Positions 49,001 to 59,828 of a DNA stretch of 64,000 bases are shown piece after piece (position 1 is the stretch's first letter; each line of letters opens with the position of its first letter). Under the pieces are notes generated by a model, which saw nothing but the letters and a program-made list of their open reading frames with translations, had not been told where the DNA came from and ran no database searches. The DNA comes from Bacteroidia bacterium (lineage in GTDB: Bacteria; Bacteroidota; Bacteroidia; Bacteroidales; Prolixibacteraceae). The position numbers and the translations under genes are program-made. The stretch covers positions 1 through 64,000 of the forward strand of contig JANYKW010000009.1 of assembly GCA_025358025.1 (NCBI GenBank). Reading direction: 5' to 3'.

Positions 49001-49711
49001 AACAGAATAACCAAGTGCCTTTTTCTCCCTCTTCATGCCCAGTGCAGTCACAACCACATCGCTGACTCCAACTGAGACAGCTGCCATCGACAGATTGATT
49101 ACCGACTTTTGACTGATGTCTGTCTCTATAGTTTCCATCCCAACGAATGATACTACCAAGATCTTTGCATCCTGTGGAACTTTCAAAATGAACTCACCAT
49201 TGACGTCTGTCGTGATTCCTATGGTTGTCCCCTTGACCACAATAGAAACCCCTGGTAATGGGACATTACTATCGTCTGAAATTTTCCCTTTGATCTCTTT
49301 CCTCTGAGACTGAGGAAGATCTGAAGAAATTACGTTCGGGTCAGAACCATCTGCCTCCAGAATGACAATCTGCCGGTCATAAATTTTGAACCTGTTTTTG
49401 GTATCCGAAAAAACTTGAGCCAGAATATATTCGACTCCCTCATTTTCTGCACTTACCGATACAATTCGGTTGAGATCCAGCGTTTTTTCATTGTAAAGCA
49501 AAATGAACTCGCTGCTTTTTTCAATCTCTGAAAATACTTGAGAAACCGCTATCTGATTCAGTGAAAAAGTAAATTTGGTTTGCTGAGAGTAACTTTTCGC
49601 AGAAACGGTAGCAATTGAAATGAGCATTAAAAAAGAAAGAATTTTCATTCTCATTAAGATTTTGCTCATGCCCTCCTTGAAGGAACATGAATGCACATGA
49701 ATTTTTTTCAT
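46094..49711 (-). CDS. SusC/RagA-family TonB-dependent receptor with STN signalling domain
   Basis: STN-like N-terminus; carboxypeptidase-like plug extension; [61 protein letters not shown]. Confidence 0.95.
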   Translation of the reverse strand: [1205 protein letters not shown]

Positions 49712-49797
49712 AGATTTGTACTGTTTATGTTTAACTTTTCGGTGAACTAAAACATTGCCGGTGAGTTGACAGACTCACCGGCAAACTCTCGATTCTC

Positions 49798-51030
49798 TTA
49801 ATTCCTCATAGGCATTTCATTATTTATACCAACAAATATTTTTTGCTGTTCTATCCTGTAGGTTACTTTTGCAACATGAGCCAATACCTTCATTACATCT
49901 TCAATAGAATCTTTAAGATCTAGTTTTCCGCTGATAAGATCGTCCGATGGAAAAAAATCGGTGTACAAAACCTGAATATTATAATACCTCTCAACTTTTT
50001 TTAAAACATTGCTCAAAGGCTCTTTGTAGAATAAAAACCATCCCTCAGTCCATGCAGTATATCTATCTGTATCAACTTCTTCATTTACTTTTGTAGTAAG
50101 ATCAGTTTTGTTGAACAATGCCCGCTGATGTCCATTTAAAAAAATCTCCTTCCCAAATAAATTCATCCCCTTGTTCTCTCTCAAAGAAACTGATCCCTCT
50201 ACCAATACGGTCATTACCTCCTTGTCAGCTTCATAATCGGATACATTGAATCTGGTGCCCAAAACCCTGATAACGACATCTTTGGTTTTAACAAAAAAAG
50301 GATTCAACTTATCAGGTGAAACATTGAAAAAAGCTTCGCCTTCAAGAAATACTTCCCGTTTCGATCCTGTGAACCTATCAGGAAATGCCATCTTGCTTCC
50401 TGCATTCAACCATACTTTTGTGCCATCAGCCAACTCTACGATTGTTTTTTTTCCATATGGCACAACAACTTGGTTCATAGCTACTTCTGTTTTCTTTTCA
50501 CTGACTCTGGAAAGTGCTACGGTACTATCGTTATTAATCCGGATGGCATGATTTTGTGCGTTAACTTTGATGGTAGATTCATCCTTCTTCAAATCAATCT
50601 CCTCTCCTGTAGATAAAATCAGTCTGGATTGCCGCATCATTGTACCCGGCTTTAAAGTATACCACTGAAAAGTTTCATCCTTTTTGAACTTCCAGTAACC
50701 TGCTGTTGTCAACATCATCACAAAAACAATTGTAGCAGCATATCTTAGAAATTTATGGTACCTTCTGGTTTTTATCTTTGATTGGTGGGTTTGATCAACC
50801 TGATAAATTTTTCCCCACATATCGTAAATATCATCCTGAATAACAGGCTCCTCTTTCACTCCTAAAATCATGATAATTTCCCTGGCTTGCCTGACTTTAA
50901 GTGCAAACTGTGGATAATCATCCACAAGCTGGTCCAGTTCCAGATTTTCGGAAAGATGTTTCAACCAGATCGGAAAATCCCGGTCTTCCAACATCTCTTC
51001 CACAGTATATCCAAGGTATTTCTTATACAC
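49798..51030 (-). CDS. FecR-type anti-sigma factor
   Basis: Central TM; VVPYGKKTIVELADGTKVWLNAGSKMAFP; DUF4974-like C-terminus. Confidence 0.93.
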   Translation of the reverse strand: MYKKYLGYTVEEMLEDRDFPIWLKHLSENLELDQLVDDYPQFALKVRQAREIIMILGVKEEPVIQDDIYDMWGKIYQVDQTHQSKIKTRRYHKFLRYAATIVFVMMLTTAGYWKFKKDETFQWYTLKPGTMMRQSRLILSTGEEIDLKKDESTIKVNAQNHAIRINNDSTVALSRVSEKKTEVAMNQVVVPYGKKTIVELADGTKVWLNAGSKMAFPDRFTGSKREVFLEGEAFFNVSPDKLNPFFVKTKDVVIRVLGTRFNVSDYEADKEVMTVLVEGSVSLRENKGMNLFGKEIFLNGHQRALFNKTDLTTKVNEEVDTDRYTAWTEGWFLFYKEPLSNVLKKVERYYNIQVLYTDFFPSDDLISGKLDLKDSIEDVMKVLAHVAKVTYRIEQQKIFVGINNEMPMRN

Positions 51031-51096
51031 AAAATGAGTTTTGGCCGTTTAAATAATAAAGACTTCAATTCAATCTTTGTGGACAGATTTTGCAAC

Positions 51097-51675
51097 TTAT
51101 TTTTTGAGCAGGAACAGGAAAATCATATCAGCAGGCTCCAGGTGCTCTCGCAGGGACTTTAAAGCTCTGAAAACCATTTTTCTGGCTGAATCATACTTGA
51201 TTGACATTAGCTTACAGATTTCTACATAACTGTAATCACAGGAATATCGGTAATAAAGAATCTCACGTTGTTTAGGTGTAATCGTGCTGAGAACCCTTCT
51301 GATTACCTGAACTCTATTCTGATCTGTTTCCTTTCCAATCAGTTCATCTTCATATGAATAGGTAATTGACAACTCGTAGGAATTATTCTCAGCATTCGAA
51401 ACTTCAAAATGCTTCTCAGAATCTATACTTCTAATAATCTCATGTTTAAAAGCAGCCATTAAATAGAAAAGGATGTTATCTGTCTCTCCCAGGGAAGTCC
51501 TGGTTCTGATAAGGCGATAAAAAATCTCCTGAATGGTATCTTTAATAAGCGCTTCGTCAGGAGAAAATTTCCTTCCGTAATGAAACATGAGTTCAACATT
51601 ACGACAATAAATGTATGATAAAGCATAGCTCTTACCCTCCCTGAAATCATTCCAAATAGTTGAATCAGATAGCAT
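51097..51675 (-). CDS. ECF RNA polymerase sigma factor
   Basis: Sigma-70 region 2 and region 4 pattern: LSTITPKQREILYYRYSCDYSYVEICKLMSIKYDSARKMVFRALKSLRE. Confidence 0.92.
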   Translation of the reverse strand: MLSDSTIWNDFREGKSYALSYIYCRNVELMFHYGRKFSPDEALIKDTIQEIFYRLIRTRTSLGETDNILFYLMAAFKHEIIRSIDSEKHFEVSNAENNSYELSITYSYEDELIGKETDQNRVQVIRRVLSTITPKQREILYYRYSCDYSYVEICKLMSIKYDSARKMVFRALKSLREHLEPADMIFLFLLKK

Positions 51676-51782
51676 GTAAGATTTTTTTGATCCATAAAAT
51701 TATGAAATATTCTGATGGGTACGTCAAAAATTCAAAATATTAATTTCTAAAGAATAATGTACATCGATAACCTTCTCGTGAT

Positions 51783-51790
51783 TATCTTTG
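51783..51790 (+). promoter_or_regulatory. Bacteroidota-type -7 element (TAnnTTTG)
   Basis: TATCTTTG, 37 nt upstream of the ATG at 51828. Confidence 0.4.
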
Positions 51791-51827
51791 CAACGAATTA
51801 AGTTTCAAATCTCTATTAACTATTAAC

Positions 51828-53375
51828 ATGAAAAAGTTTTTTAAATACCTGGGGATTGGTTTTCTGCTCCTCATTATTTGCCTGCTCTTTTGGGTTGCAT
51901 CCAATCTTAAAGACCAGCATCCGGGCTACGCTGTAGACCTGAAAATTTTAAACAATCCTCCTTCCCAACTATATGCAGGATTTTCAGCCATGTCAATCAC
52001 ACCCGCAGTTCCCGACCGCTGGGATGACAAAAACAATAATGCCGAATATGATTCCGGTGAAACCTTTACCGATGGAAATGGCAACGGGAAGTTTGATCCG
52101 GTTTGGATCGCCGGTTTCGGAAACAACAAACCCGCAAATGGAATTCACGATGAATTATGGGCCCGGGCTATGGTCATTGATGACGGAAAAACCCGCCTGG
52201 CTATTGTCGTACTCGATGCCATTGGCTTTATGAACAACGATATTATCGATGTGAGAGACCTGATTTCCAAAGAGGCCGGAATCACATATGCCATCATCTC
52301 CTCTACCCATACCCATGAAGGACCGGATCTGCTGGGAATGTGGGGGAAGAGTCCATTCAGCAGCGGGGTCAATCCGGACCATATTAAATTTGTTAAAAGT
52401 CAGGCTGTTAAGGCTATAGAAACTGCTGCGAAAAATATACGTCCGGTTCATCTGTCCATTTCAGAAGACCTGACAGGCGCAATGCCGCTTGTCCTTGACA
52501 CCAGAATGCCCGAAGTTTTTGACTCCGGACTGCGCATGATTCAGGTTCTGGACAAAGAAAACGGGAAGACACTGGGAACGCTGATATCCTTTGGCGATCA
52601 TCCCGAAACGCTCTGGAGCGATAACCTCTTGCTGACTTCGGATTTTCCTCATTATGTGCGTGAAGGTATTGAAAAAGGGGTATTTAGCAAGGATAGCCTG
52701 ATGAAGGCCGGAGTCGGTGGTGTAACCGTGTATGCCAGTGCTGCATTAGGCGGACTGATGACAACTCATCCCAGACTGACCGTAAAAGATCCTTTCTCAG
52801 GCGAAGAATTCAAGGCGCCTACTTTCGAAAAAGCTGCCGCCCAGGGAAAAAGTATGGCTAATCTGGCTCTGTTGGCCATGGATAAACCACTGGAAATCAT
52901 AGATTCAGCATCCATTTCAATTGTCGCGAAAACAGTGCCCATTCCGTTGGACAACACCATGTTCAAACTTGCTGCAATGTTGGGAATTATGAAAAGAGGA
53001 ACAATGGGTTGGATGAAAATGAAATCTGAACTTGCGGTTGTGAAAATCGGTCCAATTTCGATGGTTACTATACCTGGAGAGTTATATCCTGAAATTTTAA
53101 ATGGTGGGGTTGAATCTCCTGAAGGACAGGATTTTAAGATTTCTCCCGTCGAAACTCCATCTATTCGCGAAATGATGCCGGGAAAATACAAGTTCATGTT
53201 CGGACTGGCAAACGACGAAATAGGGTACATAGTCCCTAAAAGCCAATGGGACGAAAAAGCTCCTTACACCTACGGAAAAGAGGGTCGTCCTTACGGAGAG
53301 GTCAACTCACTAGGACCTGAAACAGCTCCAACCATCCATAAAAATATCAAAGAAATGCTTGAAGAACTGAAATAA
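51828..53375 (+). CDS. neutral ceramidase-like hydrolase with Ca-binding-like loops
   Basis: YAGFSAMSITPAVPDRWDDKNNNAEYDSGETFTDGNGNGKFDP; ISSTHTHEGPDLLG; GDHPETLWSDN. Confidence 0.82.
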   Translation: MKKFFKYLGIGFLLLIICLLFWVASNLKDQHPGYAVDLKILNNPPSQLYAGFSAMSITPAVPDRWDDKNNNAEYDSGETFTDGNGNGKFDPVWIAGFGNNKPANGIHDELWARAMVIDDGKTRLAIVVLDAIGFMNNDIIDVRDLISKEAGITYAIISSTHTHEGPDLLGMWGKSPFSSGVNPDHIKFVKSQAVKAIETAAKNIRPVHLSISEDLTGAMPLVLDTRMPEVFDSGLRMIQVLDKENGKTLGTLISFGDHPETLWSDNLLLTSDFPHYVREGIEKGVFSKDSLMKAGVGGVTVYASAALGGLMTTHPRLTVKDPFSGEEFKAPTFEKAAAQGKSMANLALLAMDKPLEIIDSASISIVAKTVPIPLDNTMFKLAAMLGIMKRGTMGWMKMKSELAVVKIGPISMVTIPGELYPEILNGGVESPEGQDFKISPVETPSIREMMPGKYKFMFGLANDEIGYIVPKSQWDEKAPYTYGKEGRPYGEVNSLGPETAPTIHKNIKEMLEELK

Positions 53376-53512
53376 AGAGTGACTAAAGTGAACTAAAGTA
53401 CTTGGGAACTCCGCACTTTAGCACAAGGCGAAATATAAGATATGTGACATGAGGCCGTTTATCTTGATGATAGCATAATACTTTAGTCACTTTAGTTCAC
53501 TTTAGTCACTCT
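53376..53512. repeat. 24-nt perfect inverted repeat pair plus extra direct repeats of the (T)TTAGT(T)CAC type
   Basis: AGAGTGACTAAAGTGAACTAAAGT (53376-53399) and its exact reverse complement at 53489-53512; further related units on both sides of the right arm. Confidence 0.85.
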
Positions 53513-53515
53513 AGC

Positions 53516-54217
53516 TCACTCTAGTTCACTTACAAAAATCAACTCCTCCACCTGATACACCTCTTTCACAACTACATCGGCACCCGAATACCACAAAATT
53601 TCATCCTCAAGAATCCCGGTATTGATGCCGATGGTGAAAATGCCTGCTGCCTTTGCCGCCTCAATACCCAAGGGTGCATTTTCAATAACCACGACCTGGT
53701 CTGGCGTATATCCTGATCTGGCCAGGGCTGTCAGGTAAGGTTCAGGATGAGGTTTACAGTTGGTTACATCCTTCCCCGAAATGATCTTTTCCTTTTGAAC
53801 CAATCCGGAAAAATCATTGCACAGCTCTTCAAGCAAAAGATCCTGACCGGACCCTGTTACAACCCATATTTCCATTCCCGCAGATTTTGCCTTTTCCATC
53901 AATTTCGAAATTCCTTGCAGAGGTAATGGTCTGACCATGCTATCAAAAAATTCGGTCTTCTTCCCATAAATCAGTTCAATCTCCTCGTTTGTAGCAGACC
54001 TTCCCAACTTTTCCTGGTACAAAAGATGAATGGTTGAAGATCCTGTTCTCCCTTCATTCAAGTATACCTGCTCCAGAGGGAAATCCCACCCCATGTAGCC
54101 AAAAGCTTTGCTCCAGGCCTCAGAATGATTTCCCATGGAATCGTAAATCACACCATCCATATCAAAAAAAATGGCTTTAACATGACCTAAGCCATTCAAA
54201 TATTTTTTTCTTTGCAT
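53516..54217 (-). CDS. HAD-superfamily phosphatase (beta-phosphoglucomutase-like)
   Basis: AIFFDMDGVIYDSMGNHSEAW; VVTGSG; KPHPEPYL; VIENAPLGIEAAKAAG. ATG at 54217 preferred over TTG at 54226. Confidence 0.9.
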   Translation of the reverse strand: MQRKKYLNGLGHVKAIFFDMDGVIYDSMGNHSEAWSKAFGYMGWDFPLEQVYLNEGRTGSSTIHLLYQEKLGRSATNEEIELIYGKKTEFFDSMVRPLPLQGISKLMEKAKSAGMEIWVVTGSGQDLLLEELCNDFSGLVQKEKIISGKDVTNCKPHPEPYLTALARSGYTPDQVVVIENAPLGIEAAKAAGIFTIGINTGILEDEILWYSGADVVVKEVYQVEELIFVSELE

Positions 54218-54428
54218 ATGCCACAAAAGTACTTCTTTCGATTACATTCTCCACCCGATCTGTCCGCCAATGATAAAAACACTATTTCCTCTTCATATTA
54301 AAACAATATTTTACTCCGATTGAACAACCCGCTAAAGTTTATCTGATTCACCTTGTTGCTCAGAAAATTCATACCTTTGACAGGGTTTTTTTACAATCAA
54401 ACTGAACACTTTAGATTCTTTAAAATTG

Positions 54429-54568
54429 AGTCCACTCCGAAAATTCAAAAACCCCTAAATCCTCTAAAGGGGACTTTGACATGTTTATTGATTTTCAACG
54501 AGTTACCCTTTAGGGGTCAGAAGTAAATAAGTTGAAAATTAATGAACTCGGGCTTTTCGGAGTGGACT
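54429..54568. repeat. 15-nt terminal inverted repeats enclosing internal palindromic CCCCTAAA/AAGGGG units
   Basis: AGTCCACTCCGAAAA (54429-54443) and TTTTCGGAGTGGACT (54554-54568); inside: ACCCCTAAATCCTCTAAAGGGGACTTTGA and ACCCTTTAGGGGT. Confidence 0.75.
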
Positions 54569-54605
54569 TAAAATTTATTAGTTCAACAAGAGAGCAGAAG
54601 AATTT

Positions 54606-56012
54606 ATGGAAAAAGTATACGATATTATCATAGTAGGAGCAGGTCCGGCTGGTATTTTCACAGCTTATGAGCTCACAAGGGAACATCCTGATTTGAGCAT
54701 TCTCATGCTTGAAAAGGGTAGGGACATATACCAAAGAAAATGTCCCAAGCATACCAATGGCGGTACCTGTGTGCATTGCAAACCCTGCTCGATAACTACT
54801 GGTTGGGCCGGTGCAGGCGCCTTCTCGGATGGCAAGCTTTCCCTCTCACACGAAGTAGGAGGAACATTGCCTGAATATATCGGGGTGGAAGCTGCCATGG
54901 AAATGATCCGATATACCGACGATATATACCTGAAATTTGGTGCTGATACCGGAATCCATGGTCAAACGGAAACCCCGGCCATGCGTGAAATAAGAAGAAA
55001 GTCCATTGAGGCCAATCTCAAACTGGTGCAATGTCCGGTTCGACATCTGGGTACTGAAAAAACCCAAGAACTCTACCGCACACTTTTCGAACATCTGATA
55101 GACCAAGGGGTGGAGGTTCGCTTCAATTCTCCGGTTACAGATTTTATTATTGAAAATCAAATAGTTAAAGGTGTATTATCAGCCCATAAAACCTTTCCGG
55201 GGAAGCATATCGTGGTTGCTGTCGGGCGTGACGGATCAGACTGGCTCATGAAACAATGCGCTATTCAATCTATTCCTGTGGAAGTAGGTATTGTGGACAT
55301 TGGGGTTAGACTGGAATGCAGGAATGAAGTGATGCAGGAGATCAATGAAAATTTTTACGAAGCAAAATTGATCCATTATACGCGGACCTTCGATGACAAA
55401 GTGCGTACTTTCTGCTCCAATCCCGGCGGTTTTGTCTCTTCCGAATATTACGACAATAACCTGGCAGTCGTGAACGGTCACAGTTACAAGGATCTCAAAA
55501 GTGACAATACCAACTTTGCCTTGCTGGTCTCTCAAAAGTTTACCGAGCCCTTCAATGCTCCCATCGAATATGGTCGCCATATCGCCAGGCTGGCCAATAT
55601 GCTCACCCGGAACAAAATCATGGTTCAGCGGTTTGGAGACCTCGTCAGGGGCAGACGAACAACCTCTGACAGGCTCTACCGTAACAACATCGTACCAACC
55701 CTCAAAGATGCTGTACCAGGCGACCTGAGCCTCGTACTACCTCACCGGATACTTTTCGATATTATCGAGATGATCAAATCACTCGATAAAGTAAGTCCCG
55801 GACTGGCGAGCGATGAAACACTTCTTTATGGTGTCGAAGTAAAATTCTATTCCAATATTGTCAAAATTGACAAGAAATTTCAAAGCCCATCGGTAAAGAA
55901 TCTATATTTTGGTGGCGATGGAGCCGGAATTACACGGGGACTTATGCAGGCATCTGTCAATGGCGTTTTAATCGCACGTGATATATTAAAAACACTAACG
56001 ACAAAATCATGA
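54606..56012 (+). CDS. NAD(P)/FAD-dependent oxidoreductase (COG2509-like FAD dehydrogenase)
   Basis: [71 protein letters not shown]. Confidence 0.9.
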   Translation: MEKVYDIIIVGAGPAGIFTAYELTREHPDLSILMLEKGRDIYQRKCPKHTNGGTCVHCKPCSITTGWAGAGAFSDGKLSLSHEVGGTLPEYIGVEAAMEMIRYTDDIYLKFGADTGIHGQTETPAMREIRRKSIEANLKLVQCPVRHLGTEKTQELYRTLFEHLIDQGVEVRFNSPVTDFIIENQIVKGVLSAHKTFPGKHIVVAVGRDGSDWLMKQCAIQSIPVEVGIVDIGVRLECRNEVMQEINENFYEAKLIHYTRTFDDKVRTFCSNPGGFVSSEYYDNNLAVVNGHSYKDLKSDNTNFALLVSQKFTEPFNAPIEYGRHIARLANMLTRNKIMVQRFGDLVRGRRTTSDRLYRNNIVPTLKDAVPGDLSLVLPHRILFDIIEMIKSLDKVSPGLASDETLLYGVEVKFYSNIVKIDKKFQSPSVKNLYFGGDGAGITRGLMQASVNGVLIARDILKTLTTKS

Positions 56013-59000
56013 TGAAACCAGATATCCGCAAAGTATTGGAATCCAGAATTCTCGTGCTTGACGGAGCCATGGGAACCATGATCCAGCGGTATAAATTTTC
56101 TGAAGAAGACTTTAGGGGAACCCGATTCAAAGATTGGACCTCCTCCCTGAAGGGAAATAACGATTTGCTCTGCCTGACCAAGCCGGAGGCCATACACGAA
56201 ATACATGAGGCTTTCCTGAATGCAGGTGCGGACATCCTGGAAACCAATACCTTCAATGCAACTTCAATTTCACAAAGCGACTATGGAACCCAGGACTTTG
56301 TTCGTGAAATAAACAGGGAGGCAGCCAAAATTGCAGTGGATGCTGCTGTAAAATTTTCGACCCCTGACAAACCGAGGTATGTAGCCGGTTCTATTGGTCC
56401 CACAAACAAAACCTGTTCCATGTCGCCCGATGTCAATGACCCCGGTTACAGGGCCATCTCATTCGCTGATTTGAAAATGTCCTACCGCGAACAGGTGGAA
56501 GGTTTGATGGAGGGCGGGGTAGATCTTTTACTGATCGAAACAATCTTCGATACCCTGAATTGCAAGGTCGCCCTGGTAGCTATCAACGAAATTTTTGAAG
56601 AACGGGCGCTGAAACTTCCCGTGATGATCTCCGGAACCATCACCGACAAAAGCGGCCGGACTCTGTCAGGCCAGACCATCGAGGCATTTCTCAATTCGGT
56701 AGCTCACATTGATCTGCTTACAATTGGTTTAAATTGCTCTTTCGGAGCAAAAGATATTCGTCCATACCTGGAAGAGCTTAGCAGAAAAGCCCCTTTTTGG
56801 GTTAGTGTCCATCCCAATGCAGGATTACCCAACCAATTCGGGGAATATGATGAATCACCCGAAACAATGAGCCTTCAGGTAGCTGAATTTACCAATAATC
56901 TGACAGTCAACATTATTGGAGGATGTTGTGGTACCACACCCGAACATATACGCGAATTGGTAAAATTGGCTGCAACGGCTATACCCCACAAGAAGGCAAA
57001 GCCGGAAAAAGCTACCCGTTTAAGCGGACTGGAGCCGCTTACCATCAATAAATTCACCAATTTCGTAAACGTTGGCGAACGTTGCAACGTGGCAGGATCG
57101 ATTAAATTTGCCCGTTTGATCCGGGATGGAAAATACGAAGAGGCACTCTCCATTGCAAGGGAAATGGTGGAAGGGGGAGCGCAGATCATTGATATCAACA
57201 TGGATGATGCAATGCTCGATGCAAAGAAGGAGATGGTAAGATTTCTCAATCTCATTGCCTCAGAACCGGAAATTTCAAGATTGCCTATCATGATCGACTC
57301 GTCAAAATGGGAGGTGATCGAAGCCGGCTTACAGTGCATTCAGGGAAAATCGATTGTTAATTCCATCAGCTTGAAGGAAGGGGAGGAGCAATTCATCCGC
57401 TACGCCAGGAAAATAAGAGATTATGGAGCTGCGGTGGTTGTGATGGCTTTTGATGAAAAAGGACAGGCTACCACCTATGAAAAGAGAATCGAAATTTGTG
57501 AACGGGCATACCGGATTCTGGTTGATACAGTACATTTCCCTGCTGAAGACATCATCTTTGATCCCAATATAATGACCATAGGCACCGGCCTGGAAGAGCA
57601 CAACAACTATGCAGTTGATTTTTTCAAAACAACCACCTGGATCAGGAAACATCTTCCAAATGCCAAAGTTAGCGGTGGTATATCCAATGTATCTTTTCCC
57701 TTCAGGGGAAACAATACCATCCGCGAAGCCATTCATTCGGTATTTCTCTTCCATGCAATCAAAGCCGGACTTGATATGGGGATCGTCAATCCCGGTATGC
57801 TTCAGATTTATGACGAAATCCCTGCAGACCTGTTAAAGTATGTCGAAGATCTGGTTATGAACAAACGACCGGATGCTACTGAACGTCTGCTGGAATTTTC
57901 AGAGAAAATTAAGCAGACTGATGAGAAACAGGAAAAAATTGAAGCCTGGAGGGAGCTTCCTCTGGCCGACAGGATCATGCATGCCATGGTAAAAGGGATC
58001 ACAGACTTCATCGAAAATGATGTCAGCGATCTCATGCCATTCTACGACTCTCCCCTCAACATCATTGAAGGACCTCTGATGGATGGGATGAACAAAGTCG
58101 GCGATCTCTTCGGAGCAGGCAAGATGTTCCTCCCACAAGTGATCAAATCGGCCAGGGTTATGAAAAAGGCTGTAGCCTGGCTTCAGCCTTACATCGAAGA
58201 GGAAAAGAAATTGCTCCCCCACAAAATCGTTGCTCGTAAAAAAATTCTCCTTGCAACAGTAAAAGGGGATGTACACGATATCGGAAAAAATATTGTAGGT
58301 GTTGTTCTCGCCTGCAACAACTACGAAGTAATCGATCTGGGAGTTATGGTTCCTTGCGAAACAATCCTTGATACGGCGAAGAAAGAAAACGTAGATATCA
58401 TCGGATTGAGTGGTCTGATTACCCCATCGCTCGAAGAGATGGTGCATGTGGCAAAGGAGATGGAAAAGAGGGGACTGAACCTGCCTTTATTGATTGGTGG
58501 GGCTACAACTTCAAAAATCCATACTGCGGTGAAAATCGCCCCGGAATACAGTAATACAACACTCTATGTTAAGGATGCCTCCAGATCAGTCCAGGTAGTT
58601 GCTGAACTCTTATCAGGATCCCCTGCAATATTGTCTGCAACACTGGAGGAATATGAAGGATTAAGGAAAATGCATAGTGCTAAAAAACCTAAAGAATACT
58701 GGACAATTCAGGAGGCCAGGGCCAGAAATTTTAATCCCGATTTTGCCAAATATCCTATTTCTCAACCCAACTATACAGGCACCAAATACTTTATCAATTA
58801 CCCGTTGGAAGAACTCCGTCCATTCATCGACTGGACGTTCTTCTTTCTTGTCTGGGAATTCAAGGGCAAATATCCTGCCATTCTGAGCGATCCTGACAAG
58901 GGGGAAGCAGCCCGACAGTTATTTGAAGAAGCTAATGAGTTTCTGGATGAAATCATAACAAAAAAACTCATCAGCGCCAACGGGGCAATAGGCATTTGGC

Positions 59001-59698
59001 CTGCCAACAGTACTGGTGACGACATCGTCCTCTACAAAGATGAGACACGGTCGCAGTTGCTTGGAAAATTCCATCAGTTGCGTCAGCAGGAGAAGAAACA
59101 GGGTCAAACAGCTTTGCTGTGTCTGAGTGATTTTGTTGCTCCAATAGAGACCGGCATTCAAGACTACTGTGGTGCATTCGCGGTTACAGCAGGAATTGGG
59201 GTCGCTGAACTTGTTAAACAATACAAGGAGGAGAACAATGATTTTAAGGCAATCATGCTGGAAGCCCTGTCCGACAGGCTCGCCGAAGCATTTGCTGAAA
59301 AGTTGCACCAGATAGTAAGGAAGGAAACCTGGGGTTACCACAAATTTGAAGATCTCACACCCGACGAACTAATCTCCTCAAAATACCAGGGAATTCGTCC
59401 GGCACCTGGTTATCCTGCATGCCCGGAACATTCTGAAAAAGAGACCATTTTTGACCTGTTGCAGGCCAGGGAAACCACTGGAATTTCACTTACCGAGAAC
59501 TATTCCATGTTTCCCAATGCTTCTGTTTGCGGAGTTTATTTTGCACATCCCCAGGCAAGGTATTTCGGTATTGAGAAAATAGGCCGGGACCAGGTGGAGG
59601 ATTATGCCGACAGAAAACAGGTAACAACCGAATTTATTGAGAAATATATCCCTTCCAATCTGAATTATGAACCTAAAAAAGGGATGAAATACCCATGA
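56009..59698 (+). CDS. metH: cobalamin-dependent methionine synthase, full length
   Basis: [26 protein letters not shown]12 motif [15 protein letters not shown]; activation domain [18 protein letters not shown]. Start overlaps the previous stop (ATGA). Confidence 0.97.
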   Translation: MMKPDIRKVLESRILVLDGAMGTMIQRYKFSEEDFRGTRFKDWTSSLKGNNDLLCLTKPEAIHEIHEAFLNAGADILETNTFNATSISQSDYGTQDFVREINREAAKIAVDAAVKFSTPDKPRYVAGSIGPTNKTCSMSPDVNDPGYRAISFADLKMSYREQVEGLMEGGVDLLLIETIFDTLNCKVALVAINEIFEERALKLPVMISGTITDKSGRTLSGQTIEAFLNSVAHIDLLTIGLNCSFGAKDIRPYLEELSRKAPFWVSVHPNAGLPNQFGEYDESPETMSLQVAEFTNNLTVNIIGGCCGTTPEHIRELVKLAATAIPHKKAKPEKATRLSGLEPLTINKFTNFVNVGERCNVAGSIKFARLIRDGKYEEALSIAREMVEGGAQIIDINMDDAMLDAKKEMVRFLNLIASEPEISRLPIMIDSSKWEVIEAGLQCIQGKSIVNSISLKEGEEQFIRYARKIRDYGAAVVVMAFDEKGQATTYEKRIEICERAYRILVDTVHFPAEDIIFDPNIMTIGTGLEEHNNYAVDFFKTTTWIRKHLPNAKVSGGISNVSFPFRGNNTIREAIHSVFLFHAIKAGLDMGIVNPGMLQIYDEIPADLLKYVEDLVMNKRPDATERLLEFSEKIKQTDEKQEKIEAWRELPLADRIMHAMVKGITDFIENDVSDLMPFYDSPLNIIEGPLMDGMNKVGDLFGAGKMFLPQVIKSARVMKKAVAWLQPYIEEEKKLLPHKIVARKKILLATVKGDVHDIGKNIVGVVLACNNYEVIDLGVMVPCETILDTAKKENVDIIGLSGLITPSLEEMVHVAKEMEKRGLNLPLLIGGATTSKIHTAVKIAPEYSNTTLYVKDASRSVQVVAELLSGSPAILSATLEEYEGLRKMHSAKKPKEYWTIQEARARNFNPDFAKYPISQPNYTGTKYFINYPLEELRPFIDWTFFFLVWEFKGKYPAILSDPDKGEAARQLFEEANEFLDEIITKKLISANGAIGIWPANSTGDDIVLYKDETRSQLLGKFHQLRQQEKKQGQTALLCLSDFVAPIETGIQDYCGAFAVTAGIGVAELVKQYKEENNDFKAIMLEALSDRLAEAFAEKLHQIVRKETWGYHKFEDLTPDELISSKYQGIRPAPGYPACPEHSEKETIFDLLQARETTGISLTENYSMFPNASVCGVYFAHPQARYFGIEKIGRDQVEDYADRKQVTTEFIEKYIPSNLNYEPKKGMKYP

Positions 59699-59828
59699 TT
59701 TGCAAATCACCAGACACGATGATAATCCGCCGGCTGGCGGATAGCTATTCCATCTGACCAATAAAAAACAAATTATTACAGATGAATCTTTCAATTCATC
59801 CCTTCGCGCAAAAACCAGAAAAAAGTGC

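Noticed and set aside
55980-56010. Cobalamin riboswitch controlling metH
   Set aside because: metH starts inside the stop of the preceding coding gene, so no leader exists there; nothing riboswitch-like was recognised upstream of 54606 apart from the repeat element.
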